Source of the DNA: CAIPAT01 sp041665605
GTDB taxonomy: Bacteria > Verrucomicrobiota > Lentisphaeria > Victivallales > Victivallaceae
DNA length: 29,855 bases
Reading direction: 5' to 3'
Assembly (NCBI GenBank): GCA_041665605.1
Contig: JBAYIO010000076.1
Coordinates: forward strand, 1-29,855
A model generated the notes under the pieces. That model was not told the DNA's origin. It did no database searches and was given only the letters and a program-made list of their open reading frames with translations. Both the position numbers and the translations under genes were made by a program. Below are positions 14,998-22,503 of this stretch, one piece after another. Position 1 is the stretch's first letter. Every line of letters begins with the position of its first letter.

Positions 14998-15077
14998 AAA
15001 ACTATATTGCTTTATTATATGTGTTATTTATGCTTATGTAAATATGATAAAATTGCTAATAATGGTAAAATCATGCT
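14968..15077. repeat. 110-bp direct repeat, right copy (AraC promoter region)
   Basis: It has three differences from 8217-8326 and the same orientation. It ends in CATGCT, whose ATG is the start of the AraC gene. It contains a 10-bp inverted repeat (ATATAATAAA at 14991-15000 with TTTATTATAT at 15011-15020) that is shortened to 8 bp by one change in the left copy. It also carries an intact copy of the leftward GH4 promoter (TTTACA-17-TATAAT on the minus strand), now pointing at the inserted cassette. Confidence 0.97.
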
Positions 15078-15930
15078 GGACGTATTTAAAGAATATCCTT
15101 ATCGCGGACAGGCACCGATTTTTCCGGCGCGGGCTTTTCATCTGCATTCGATGCTGATTAACTGCGGACACCAGTCGGTGTCTTCCCCGTCTTACAGTTT
15201 TGACGGGATGAAACGCGGCAGGAGAGAAATGTTCATCTGGCAGTATACGCTGGCCGGGTGCGGACGGCTGCGGTTCGAGGGTGAAGAATACCGGGTTGAT
15301 CAAGGCAAGGCGATGTTGCTGATGATCCCTGAAAATCATTGCTACTATTTTTCGCCGGAAGACGATTACTGGGAATTCGTTTTTGTCACGCTCAACGGTT
15401 CGGAGCTTATCCGGTTATGGCGCGAACTGCGGAAAATGACCGGTCCGTTAGCACAGATTACAACCGGGTCAAGATGCGTTCTGAAAGCCGCGGAGATCTA
15501 CAAATATTGTTGTGAAGGCAAACTGCAAAATCCCTATGATGCATCCTCGATGGCTTATGACTTTACCATGTGCGCTTTACAGGATCTGGGCAAAGGCGGA
15601 AGCGGCGAAAACCGCCCGGAATTTATTGCACGGGTCACTGAATACTGCATGGAGCATATCGGCGAGGACATTACCATTGACGACCTTGCGGAAATCTCCG
15701 GGTACAGCAGATATCATTTCAGCCGGATGTTCCACAAATATCAGGGAATAACCCCGATGGCCTTCATCTCCGACCTGAAAATGCGCCTGGCGGTCCGGCT
15801 GCTTCAGACTGAGAGGCTGAGCATCAAGGAGATCGCGGAAAAATGCGGTTTTATGGATGTCAGTTATTTCTGCAAAGTGTTCCGCAATTCCCAGGGCGTC
15901 TCGCCGGCCCGTTTCCGCAATCAGAAATAA
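15073..15930 (+). CDS. AraC family transcriptional regulator
   Basis: This 285-residue regulator has an N-terminal cupin-like sensor (about 15-130, with FIWQYTLAGCGRLRFEGEEYRV and MIPENHCYYF) and a C-terminal double helix-turn-helix: TIDDLAEISGYSRYHFSRMFHKYQG (first helix pair, about 201-225) and SIKEIAEKCGFMDVSYFCKVFRNSQGVSP (250-278). The start at 15073 is chosen because everything upstream is the duplicated promoter repeat; the frame is open further but that sequence is non-coding at the other copy. The Shine-Dalgarno is weak. It ends 18 bases before the end of the convergent glycosidase gene. By ancestry it was probably divergent from the GH4 gene and controls it, and perhaps the large glycosidase too. 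Confidence 0.92.
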   Translation: MLDVFKEYPYRGQAPIFPARAFHLHSMLINCGHQSVSSPSYSFDGMKRGRREMFIWQYTLAGCGRLRFEGEEYRVDQGKAMLLMIPENHCYYFSPEDDYWEFVFVTLNGSELIRLWRELRKMTGPLAQITTGSRCVLKAAEIYKYCCEGKLQNPYDASSMAYDFTMCALQDLGKGGSGENRPEFIARVTEYCMEHIGEDITIDDLAEISGYSRYHFSRMFHKYQGITPMAFISDLKMRLAVRLLQTERLSIKEIAEKCGFMDVSYFCKVFRNSQGVSPARFRNQK

Positions 15931-15948
15931 CGGCGGGATGTGCTCCGG

Positions 15949-18900
15949 TCAGTGTGTCAGTTCGTAGGCGACTACGCCATTTTTCAGCATGTGGGTGTCA
16001 GCCTTGAAACAAACGCCGTCAGCGGTTTTAACCAGCGGTACTTCCGCCAGTCTTTTTCCGGCAAGGTTGACCGCATAGAGTTTATGATCGGCAAAATTTC
16101 CTTTCAGCGAGATTTTAGCTTCGCCTTTGCGCAGCAGATGAGGCAGGCTGCCGCGCTCGATCCAGAGCGTCATTGCCGCGCTGCTGAATTTAGCTTTGCT
16201 GTTCTGAATATCGGTCAGATGCAGCAGCAGAATGCGGTTGCTGCCGGAAAGGGTATTGCCGTCCAATGCCGCGGCGAAGAATGCGGCATAGGCGGTGTTG
16301 CCAGTGATTTTAAGCACTTTGCCGGTCAGCGTTTTCCCGGCAGGCAGCACTGCGCCTTCACTGCGTTCAGTGATTACATTAAATGTCCCTTCCGGCTGAT
16401 TGAGTTCCAGTTCGCCGGTTGAACTGCGGAAGATGCCTTTTGCCAAATCGGCTTCATGCTGTTCGATAATCCCTGCCTGGAGCATATCCCCGAGCATATT
16501 TTTAGCAGGCCAGGCTGAAAAGTAAGGAACGCCCGGGGAGATGGAATTAAGCATTTTCCCCATTCCGTTGACCGCGACAGTTCCCTGCGGGAGACGCAAA
16601 TCCCCGCCTGCGGCGGGCAGGACAATAGTGCCGATACGGCCGATCAGTCCGAGCCTGCATATTGCAGACGGGTAGTTGTCCGGCACGGCAGTTGAGCTCT
16701 GATAGTTTTCCGGAATCAGGGTGGGAAAGCATGCTTCCGCCCGTTTGACGTCGCCGCGCAGGAAGCAGAGCACGCCCATTTTTTCGGAAATGGCGCTGGA
16801 CGGGCTGCTGAACACATCGAACAGATAGGCGGCTTCAGGTTTAGCAACCTCGCCATGGGAGTAGGCGAAACGGTAGATGCCGTCCCAGTCCTGCAATGCG
16901 GAATAAGCCCCCATCACCAGACCGCCTTCGGCGCGGTACTGGTTGGAACTGACAAAGTCGAATTCGGTAAACATCATCGGCTTGCCGAACAGGCGCGACG
17001 GACCATCGAACAGCGGCATTGCCGCAAATTTGCCGATATCGCTTTTATTTGAGAAGCCGAAAGGCATACGCCACCGGTTGACTGGAAAATTCGGGTGGTC
17101 CCAGTAGCCGTGATTGTCAACATAATCATAATGCTGCCGCATCAGGCTCATATTTACGGTTGACCACATATTCTGATCGGTCAGCGGCTGTTTGACGCCC
17201 AGGCCGCGGAGGAATTGTGACATTCCGGCATAGGCGCGGTTATATACCTCTGAGAGAAAGCGTTTCTTCAATGCCGCTTTTTCTTCAGCCGATGCGGAAT
17301 TGAGCTTTTTATCCTGCAGCCAGGCGTTGAAAAGACGGTCGTAAACCTGGACTACAACAGGGTTCTGCCCGGTGACGGAAAAAATAGTGTTTTCGTTGAT
17401 CAGGCTGATGCTGATCAGGGCGGGATCGTCTTTCCAGGCCAGGCCGGTATACGGATTGACATGGGTCAGCAGTTTGCGGCTGAAATCCTCCCAGTTCGCC
17501 ATGACCGAATCATTGACGAAAGCCAGTCCTTTAAACTGTTCCATCCCGATGGCCAGTTCCGGGAAGTCCTTGATTTCCCCTTTCGCCAGTTGCCGTATCG
17601 TATACAGGTCGATGGTCAGATAAATTCCGCGCTTTTTCAGGCAGTGGAACAGATAGTCAAGCTGATTGATTTTATCCTGTGCCAGCACAACCCCGTTTTT
17701 ACCGTCCGGCTTTGTCAGAAGAGCATCGAAATGATGGAAGCGTACCGAGTTATAGCCCATTTTCGCCAGCCGTTCGGCCAACTGCTCGCAAACTGCCTTG
17801 TCCAGGAAATTGGCGGTGAATGCGAGGTTTGCTCCGTAAAATTTGATTCGCTGATCCGGCGTGTCGGCAAAGACGAACTTCCCGTCCTTTATAATGAGCG
17901 GTCCGTGTTTGCCGGCCGGGGCGTCCAGCAGCGGGGAGAAGTCCATGATGCTGCCGGTGATAATGTCGCGATCGTATGTGAACGGCTGCCACTCGGCGTT
18001 TTGAACGATTGTCAGCGGCCTGACGATTTCTTTCGGAAGGATGACCTCTTCCGGGGTCAAGGTGACGGCGGTAATCAGCCAGAGACATTTCTCCGCGCTT
18101 TTCAGCGTGATCGTCCTGACCGGTTTGCGTTCGATCTTGAATTTGGAGAGATAGAGCCCGACATTGGCGGACTGGTTTTCCGACTGCCAGGCTACCAGCC
18201 CGTTGGGCAGCGGGACCGGCCCCCACCAGTTGCCGACCTCCTCCATTGTCCTGACCGGCAGGATCGTCTGTGTTCCGTCGGCATAGTTGACGACTGCCTG
18301 TCCGATTTCCTCTTTGCCGGCGGGAGTCCAGCCCGTGGCATGCAGCAGATAAAGGCAACTGCCCTGGAGCCCGTTGCCGGGAATGGTCGCGGTTTTTGGT
18401 AAAACAGGATTGGACGGTCCTTTCAGGACGATGCAGGCATTGCCGCCATTGCCGGCGGGATCGATGATATTGAAGGCAATGCCGCAGAAATTGTATTGGC
18501 CCGGCTTGAACATGCGCAGATCATTTTCCGGCCCCTGGTCGGTCCAGCCGCCCTTGCGGTCGCCCGCGACTTCATCAGCGAATCCCATGTTCGCCTGGGC
18601 CGCGATGTCCAGCGGCAGCGACTTGTAGCCGGACAGCGACATGGCAAGTTGCAGGCTGGCGGCGTTGACGGAACCCGGACAGTTGTCGCCGTCAAAGCGG
18701 ATGCGCAGCGAAAATTGCTCAGCGCTGTATTTGCGGTCGTCCTGCAGCAGAACCTTGAAGTTGCCTTCAATGTTCAGCAGGCCATTTTCGACCGGCAGTG
18801 AAATCTTTTTGACTCCGGCGGCGTTGAAAATCAGATTGCTCGCTGCTTTTTCATCGAATTGTTTCGGCAGCAGGATTTCCTTGCCGTCACAGAAGATTTT

Positions 18901-19293
18901 CTGTCCGGCAAAGTTATCGACGGACAAATGCGTAAACAAGGAAAGCTCGTTTGTCGGAACCCCGGCGGCGCTGCCGAGACGGCAGGAATAGCGGATGGCG
19001 CCGCTGTCGGTGGCAGTGATCTGTTCCTCGATATCAAAACCGCGGGTGAGTTTTCCCCTGAGCTGAAATTCGCCGGCTTTTTTGACGGGATAACCGGGGG
19101 CGGACTTGATGGCGGCAATGCTCTGCGTTTCCGGTGTCCACTCAAGGTTGAAATGGATAATGCCGAAACTCTGTCCGGCAAACGTGAACTGGCCGCCCGG
19201 CAGAATTTCTGTTCCAGCCGGAAACTCGCCGGCCGCAAGTAAGCAACCCGCCATCGTCAGCCAGCATCCAATCCATACTTTTTTCAATGACAT
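15949..19293 (-). CDS. Large secreted clan GH-A (GH5-like) glycoside hydrolase
   Basis: This 1114-residue protein starts at 19293 (AGGGGA 7 bases upstream) with a signal sequence, MSLKKVWIGCWLTMAGCLLAAGEF. MAGC could be a lipobox (Cys17), or a standard cleavage may follow LLAAG. About 440 N-terminal residues look like beta-sandwich of unknown type. A TIM barrel follows (about 465-800): FYGANLAFT, MGYNSVRFHHFD, the acid/base Glu634 in SLINENTIF, and the probable nucleophile Glu777 in MMFTEFDFVSSN. This NE/E pair is the clan GH-A pattern. The C-terminal 250 residues include a glycosidase-like accessory sheet. It probably works on polysaccharide at or outside the cell surface; specificity cannot be read. 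It is convergent with AraC. Confidence 0.82.
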   Translation of the reverse strand: MSLKKVWIGCWLTMAGCLLAAGEFPAGTEILPGGQFTFAGQSFGIIHFNLEWTPETQSIAAIKSAPGYPVKKAGEFQLRGKLTRGFDIEEQITATDSGAIRYSCRLGSAAGVPTNELSLFTHLSVDNFAGQKIFCDGKEILLPKQFDEKAASNLIFNAAGVKKISLPVENGLLNIEGNFKVLLQDDRKYSAEQFSLRIRFDGDNCPGSVNAASLQLAMSLSGYKSLPLDIAAQANMGFADEVAGDRKGGWTDQGPENDLRMFKPGQYNFCGIAFNIIDPAGNGGNACIVLKGPSNPVLPKTATIPGNGLQGSCLYLLHATGWTPAGKEEIGQAVVNYADGTQTILPVRTMEEVGNWWGPVPLPNGLVAWQSENQSANVGLYLSKFKIERKPVRTITLKSAEKCLWLITAVTLTPEEVILPKEIVRPLTIVQNAEWQPFTYDRDIITGSIMDFSPLLDAPAGKHGPLIIKDGKFVFADTPDQRIKFYGANLAFTANFLDKAVCEQLAERLAKMGYNSVRFHHFDALLTKPDGKNGVVLAQDKINQLDYLFHCLKKRGIYLTIDLYTIRQLAKGEIKDFPELAIGMEQFKGLAFVNDSVMANWEDFSRKLLTHVNPYTGLAWKDDPALISISLINENTIFSVTGQNPVVVQVYDRLFNAWLQDKKLNSASAEEKAALKKRFLSEVYNRAYAGMSQFLRGLGVKQPLTDQNMWSTVNMSLMRQHYDYVDNHGYWDHPNFPVNRWRMPFGFSNKSDIGKFAAMPLFDGPSRLFGKPMMFTEFDFVSSNQYRAEGGLVMGAYSALQDWDGIYRFAYSHGEVAKPEAAYLFDVFSSPSSAISEKMGVLCFLRGDVKRAEACFPTLIPENYQSSTAVPDNYPSAICRLGLIGRIGTIVLPAAGGDLRLPQGTVAVNGMGKMLNSISPGVPYFSAWPAKNMLGDMLQAGIIEQHEADLAKGIFRSSTGELELNQPEGTFNVITERSEGAVLPAGKTLTGKVLKITGNTAYAAFFAAALDGNTLSGSNRILLLHLTDIQNSKAKFSSAAMTLWIERGSLPHLLRKGEAKISLKGNFADHKLYAVNLAGKRLAEVPLVKTADGVCFKADTHMLKNGVVAYELTH

Positions 19294-19395
19294 GCCAGTT
19301 CCCCTTTTATTTTTCATGCGCTTATCCATGAATGTTGAACCGTTTGCATAAGTGCGGCGCTTCCTAATTTAGATGTCTAAAATGAGGAAAATGAA

Positions 19396-20274
19396 TCAGG
19401 CATTTTTGCCGGAAACGAAAACGTCCATTTCAGGGAATTCATGGCGCATTGCGGCGGCAACTTTTTCGGCATGGGCGAAATCGCCGCAAATGGCGAAAAC
19501 CGTGGGGCCGCTGCCGGTCATTTCCGCACCCAGCGCGCCGTGCGCCACCAGGCGGTCCTTCAGGATTTGCAGTACGGGGAATTTATGGATGACCGCCGGG
19601 GCCAGGTCGTTGTGCAGCAGTCCGGCACAGGTTTTGAAATTGCCGGTGCGGATGGCGCTGACCAGGGCATTGAACCGGTCCCGGTCCGCCGGTCCGATTG
19701 AGTCCGGGGCCAGGTTTTCGTATGCCCATTTGGCGCTTACGGGAAAACCGGGATTGACAATCACGACGGGGATTTCCGGCAGGCCGGGGGGGAGGAATTC
19801 GAGTCTTTCGCCGATGCCGGAAGCTATCGCCGGGCGCGACTCCATGAAAAACGGCACATCCGCGCCGACGTGCAGCGCGGCCCTGGCCAGTACCGGCAGC
19901 GGAAGCTGTTTGTAATGTTTCTGGAGCATTTGCAGCACTGCGGCGGCATCGCTGCTGCCGCCGCCCATGCCTGCGGCGACGGGGATCTTTTTATCGATCT
20001 CAATGCGCCATTTGGCCGGGAGCCCGGTCATGGCGGCATATCTGGTGGCGGCCTTATGGCAGATGTTGGTTTCGTCCGCGGGAACTCGTTTGTCGCGGCA
20101 GATGATTTCAATGCCGTAAAGCACGGTAAGGTCGTCAACGGTAAGGACGATATTGTCAGCCGGGGCCGTCAGCGGCAGGAAGAATGACAATATTTCATGA
20201 TAGCCGTCGGGCCTTTTGCCGGTAACTTTCAGGAACAGGTTGATTTTTGAATAAGCAATTGATCTGATTTTCAT
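19396..20274 (-). CDS. ispE: 4-diphosphocytidyl-2-C-methyl-D-erythritol kinase
   Basis: This 292-residue GHMP kinase phosphorylates CDP-methylerythritol at the 2-hydroxyl, the fourth step of the MEP isoprenoid pathway. Conserved features are Lys10 in AYSKINLFL, the glycine-rich ATP loop PVAAGMGGGSSDAA (98-111), Asp139 in GADVPFF, and the third GHMP motif MTGSGPTVFAI near 250-260. Length fits the family (about 285). A perfect AGGAGG lies 9 bases before the ATG at 20274. It stands alone, followed by the promoter side of the large glycosidase; upstream is an unrelated oxidoreductase. It shows the organism uses the MEP pathway. Confidence 0.96.
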   Translation of the reverse strand: MKIRSIAYSKINLFLKVTGKRPDGYHEILSFFLPLTAPADNIVLTVDDLTVLYGIEIICRDKRVPADETNICHKAATRYAAMTGLPAKWRIEIDKKIPVAAGMGGGSSDAAAVLQMLQKHYKQLPLPVLARAALHVGADVPFFMESRPAIASGIGERLEFLPPGLPEIPVVIVNPGFPVSAKWAYENLAPDSIGPADRDRFNALVSAIRTGNFKTCAGLLHNDLAPAVIHKFPVLQILKDRLVAHGALGAEMTGSGPTVFAICGDFAHAEKVAAAMRHEFPEMDVFVSGKNA

Positions 20275-20307
20275 CGCGTTGGTCCTCCTGCGGGAATAGC
20301 AGATGGC

Positions 20308-20333
20308 GGGAACGGCTGATTAATGGCCGTCCC
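20308..20333. terminator. Hairpin between the oxidoreductase and ispE
   Basis: GGG-A-ACGGC (20308-20316) pairs with GCCGT-CCC (20326-20333) around a 9-base loop, 65 bases past the stop of the minus-strand oxidoreductase. No T-run follows on the minus strand, so termination is uncertain. Confidence 0.3.
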
Positions 20334-20398
20334 ATGATCGGTTTTGATTGTTCTCTTTATTCGCACGTTACTTAAAAGATTCTTTTAAATCAAGTCCA

Positions 20399-21400
20399 TT
20401 AGACAGGGCATGCAAACTTAAAGCCGTAATGCTCGTTGTATTCCGCTATCTGCTTAGTAATATCCACGGCCAGCTTTAACGCCCGCATGCCGTCTTCGCC
20501 GGTGACTTTCGGATCTGTGACTTTTCCAGTCTGCTGAGTTGTTTTCACTGCCAGCAGGAAATCTTCAAGTTCCGCCGCCAGCGCGTTTTTCTCATCCAGA
20601 TTGATTTCCTTTTTAGCCAGGCCGACGCGGTTCTTCTTGATGATCAGACCGGAATGGGTGGCGTAGTCCATGGAGATGTAGCAGTCTTCCTGGAATACCC
20701 GGAAGCGGCGCATCGGCTCCATGCTGACGCGGCTGGCGGTGATATTGGCGGCGCTGCCGTTGACAAACTTTATGCGGACGCTGACAATGTCCTCAGTCTT
20801 GCTGAGCACGGGAATGCCGATGGCGTCAATACGCTCAATTTCGGAATCCACCATGGTCAGAATCAGGTCCAGGTCATGGATCATCAGGTCAAGCACCACG
20901 CTGACTTCCGTGCCGCGGCGGTGCTGTCCGGGACGCGCCGGAGGATACTGCGCCAGGCGGTGAGCTTCGATGAAACGAGTGTCCGCCGCATGTTTTTCCA
21001 GAAAATCCATTGCCGGATTGAAGCGTTCGACATGGCCGATGGCGAGCACCAGATTGCGCATCCTGGCCTCTTTCACGATCTCCTCGGCCTCTTCCACGGT
21101 CACCGCGATCGGTTTCTCGATCAGCAGGTGCTTGTTCATCTTCAGCAGCGGCATGGATGTGACGTGATGCAGGGTGGCCGGAACCGCGACGCTGAGGGCG
21201 TCACATTGTGCGGCGAGTTCCTCCACGTCCGTGAAGACTTTCAGCCCGAATTCCAGGCCGACCTTTTCGGCAGTCTCGGCGGAGACGTCATAAACCCCGA
21301 CGACATCGGCGTTTTCGCTCAGATTATAGAGTCTGGCGTGATGTCTGCCGAGCGCCCCGACGCCGACCACTCCGACTTTTACTTTAGCACCTTGATCCAT
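20399..21400 (-). CDS. Gfo/Idh/MocA family oxidoreductase (second, possibly sugar-nucleotide dehydrogenase)
   Basis: This 333-residue NAD(P)-dependent oxidoreductase has a Rossmann motif VGVVGVGALGRHHARLY near the N-terminus, LLIEKPIAVT (EKP 95-97), HVERFNPA and the catalytic-region motif EVSVVLDLMIHDLDLIL (165-181, His175). The ATG at 21400 is preferred to a TTG two codons earlier because AAGGA sits 9 bases upstream. It differs from the cassette oxidoreductase. The LDLMIHDLDL style is seen in oxidoreductases near lipid A genes, including GnnA-type UDP-GlcNAc 3-dehydrogenases, but no lpx gene or aminotransferase is next to it here, so that role is only a possibility. It appears monocistronic. 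Confidence 0.85.
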   Translation of the reverse strand: MDQGAKVKVGVVGVGALGRHHARLYNLSENADVVGVYDVSAETAEKVGLEFGLKVFTDVEELAAQCDALSVAVPATLHHVTSMPLLKMNKHLLIEKPIAVTVEEAEEIVKEARMRNLVLAIGHVERFNPAMDFLEKHAADTRFIEAHRLAQYPPARPGQHRRGTEVSVVLDLMIHDLDLILTMVDSEIERIDAIGIPVLSKTEDIVSVRIKFVNGSAANITASRVSMEPMRRFRVFQEDCYISMDYATHSGLIIKKNRVGLAKKEINLDEKNALAAELEDFLLAVKTTQQTGKVTDPKVTGEDGMRALKLAVDITKQIAEYNEHYGFKFACPV

Positions 21401-21569
21401 AGTCAATATCCTTGAATTAGATATAAAATTCTATCTAATATACATGGTATTTCCTAAATTTTTAGCTTTCTGTCAAAAATATTGCTTCTCTAATTTGATT
21501 TAAAGCTGTTTGGCTGACTATATTGTTGAATAAACGATCATTTCCACAAGTTTTAAGCGGAGGGAAAAA

Positions 21570-22385
21570 ATGGAAGCGGCCTGCAAGCGTTCCGGTAGTA
21601 AGCATTCTCTGAGAAGGCTGTTGCTGATTATTGTCATTACAGTCCTGGCATTCCTCGGTTTTGCCGGATGTTTTTCCGACAAACTCATTTTTCAGCCGCC
21701 GCGCAGCGGTGTTGAGCCGGATAAGGCAATGACCATGCTCCAGGTCGCGCCGGAGGTTAAAATCGCGCTTCTCTATCTGCCGTCGCCGGCGGCGGCTTAT
21801 ACGTTGTTGTACAGTCACGGCAACGGCGAAGACCTGTTTGATTTGAAGTCGTTTCTGGCGGAATACAACAGTCACGGATATTCCGTGCTGTGCTACGATT
21901 ATGAAGGTTGCGGCGCCAGCCAGAGTAAACCGGACGAACAGCACACCTACCGCGACATTGAAGCGGTTTACCGTTATATGACCGGCACACTTAAAATACC
22001 GCCGGATAAAATCATCTTATACGGGCGTTCCGTAGGCAGCGGCCCGACCTGCTATCTGGCGGAGAAATCCCCGGCCGCGGGCATGGTGCTGCAAAGCCCG
22101 TTCACCAGCGCCTTCAAGGTGGTCTGTCCGGTTCCGCTGCCGTTTGACAAATTTCCCAATCTGGCAAGAATCGGGAACATTAAAATGCCGATACTAATCA
22201 TGCACGGCAGACTCGACGGAGTCATCCCCTTTCTGCATGGACAGACGCTGTTCAAAGCCGCCAATCAGCCCAAATATTTCTTTGAGGTGCCGGAGGCCGG
22301 GCATAATGACCTGGAGTTAAAAGCCGGAGACAATTACTGGCGGGAACTCGATAAATTCGTTAAATCACTGCCAGACAGGAAATAA
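21570..22385 (+). CDS. Alpha/beta hydrolase, membrane-anchored or lipoprotein (BEM46-like)
   Basis: This 271-residue protein has an N-terminal hydrophobic helix (LLLIIVITVLAFLG, 17-30) ending in FAGC (Cys34), which could be a lipobox or a simple membrane anchor. The hydrolase part has YSHGNGED (oxyanion region), YGRSVGSG with nucleophile Ser154, HGRLDGVIP with Asp216, and EAGHNDL with His245, a full catalytic triad. It resembles the BEM46/ABHD13-like and YqkD groups of uncharacterised membrane hydrolases. GGAGGG lies 5 bases before the ATG. It is a single gene with a hairpin (22396-22415) after it. The substrate is unknown. Confidence 0.82.
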   Translation: MEAACKRSGSKHSLRRLLLIIVITVLAFLGFAGCFSDKLIFQPPRSGVEPDKAMTMLQVAPEVKIALLYLPSPAAAYTLLYSHGNGEDLFDLKSFLAEYNSHGYSVLCYDYEGCGASQSKPDEQHTYRDIEAVYRYMTGTLKIPPDKIILYGRSVGSGPTCYLAEKSPAAGMVLQSPFTSAFKVVCPVPLPFDKFPNLARIGNIKMPILIMHGRLDGVIPFLHGQTLFKAANQPKYFFEVPEAGHNDLELKAGDNYWRELDKFVKSLPDRK

Positions 22386-22395
22386 CTGAACTTCC

Positions 22396-22415
22396 CGGCA
22401 GGCAGGGGCCTGCCG
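22396..22415 (+). terminator. GC-rich hairpin after the hydrolase gene
   Basis: CGGCAGG (22396-22402) pairs perfectly with CCTGCCG (22409-22415) around a 6-base loop, 10 bases after the stop. It lacks a T-run, so it may terminate weakly or stabilise the 3' end. Confidence 0.4.
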
Positions 22416-22503
22416 CATTGTCCAGCTTCAAATTATTTCGGTTCTCTACTGGAAATAAAATTATATTAAGTCATATTATTTCCTGAATATCAGGAGATTT
22501 TCT

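Noticed and set aside
14968..15072. An N-terminal extension of the AraC regulator (35 residues upstream of 15073)
   Set aside because: This sequence is the duplicated promoter repeat and is non-coding at its other copy. The extension is not like AraC family N-termini.
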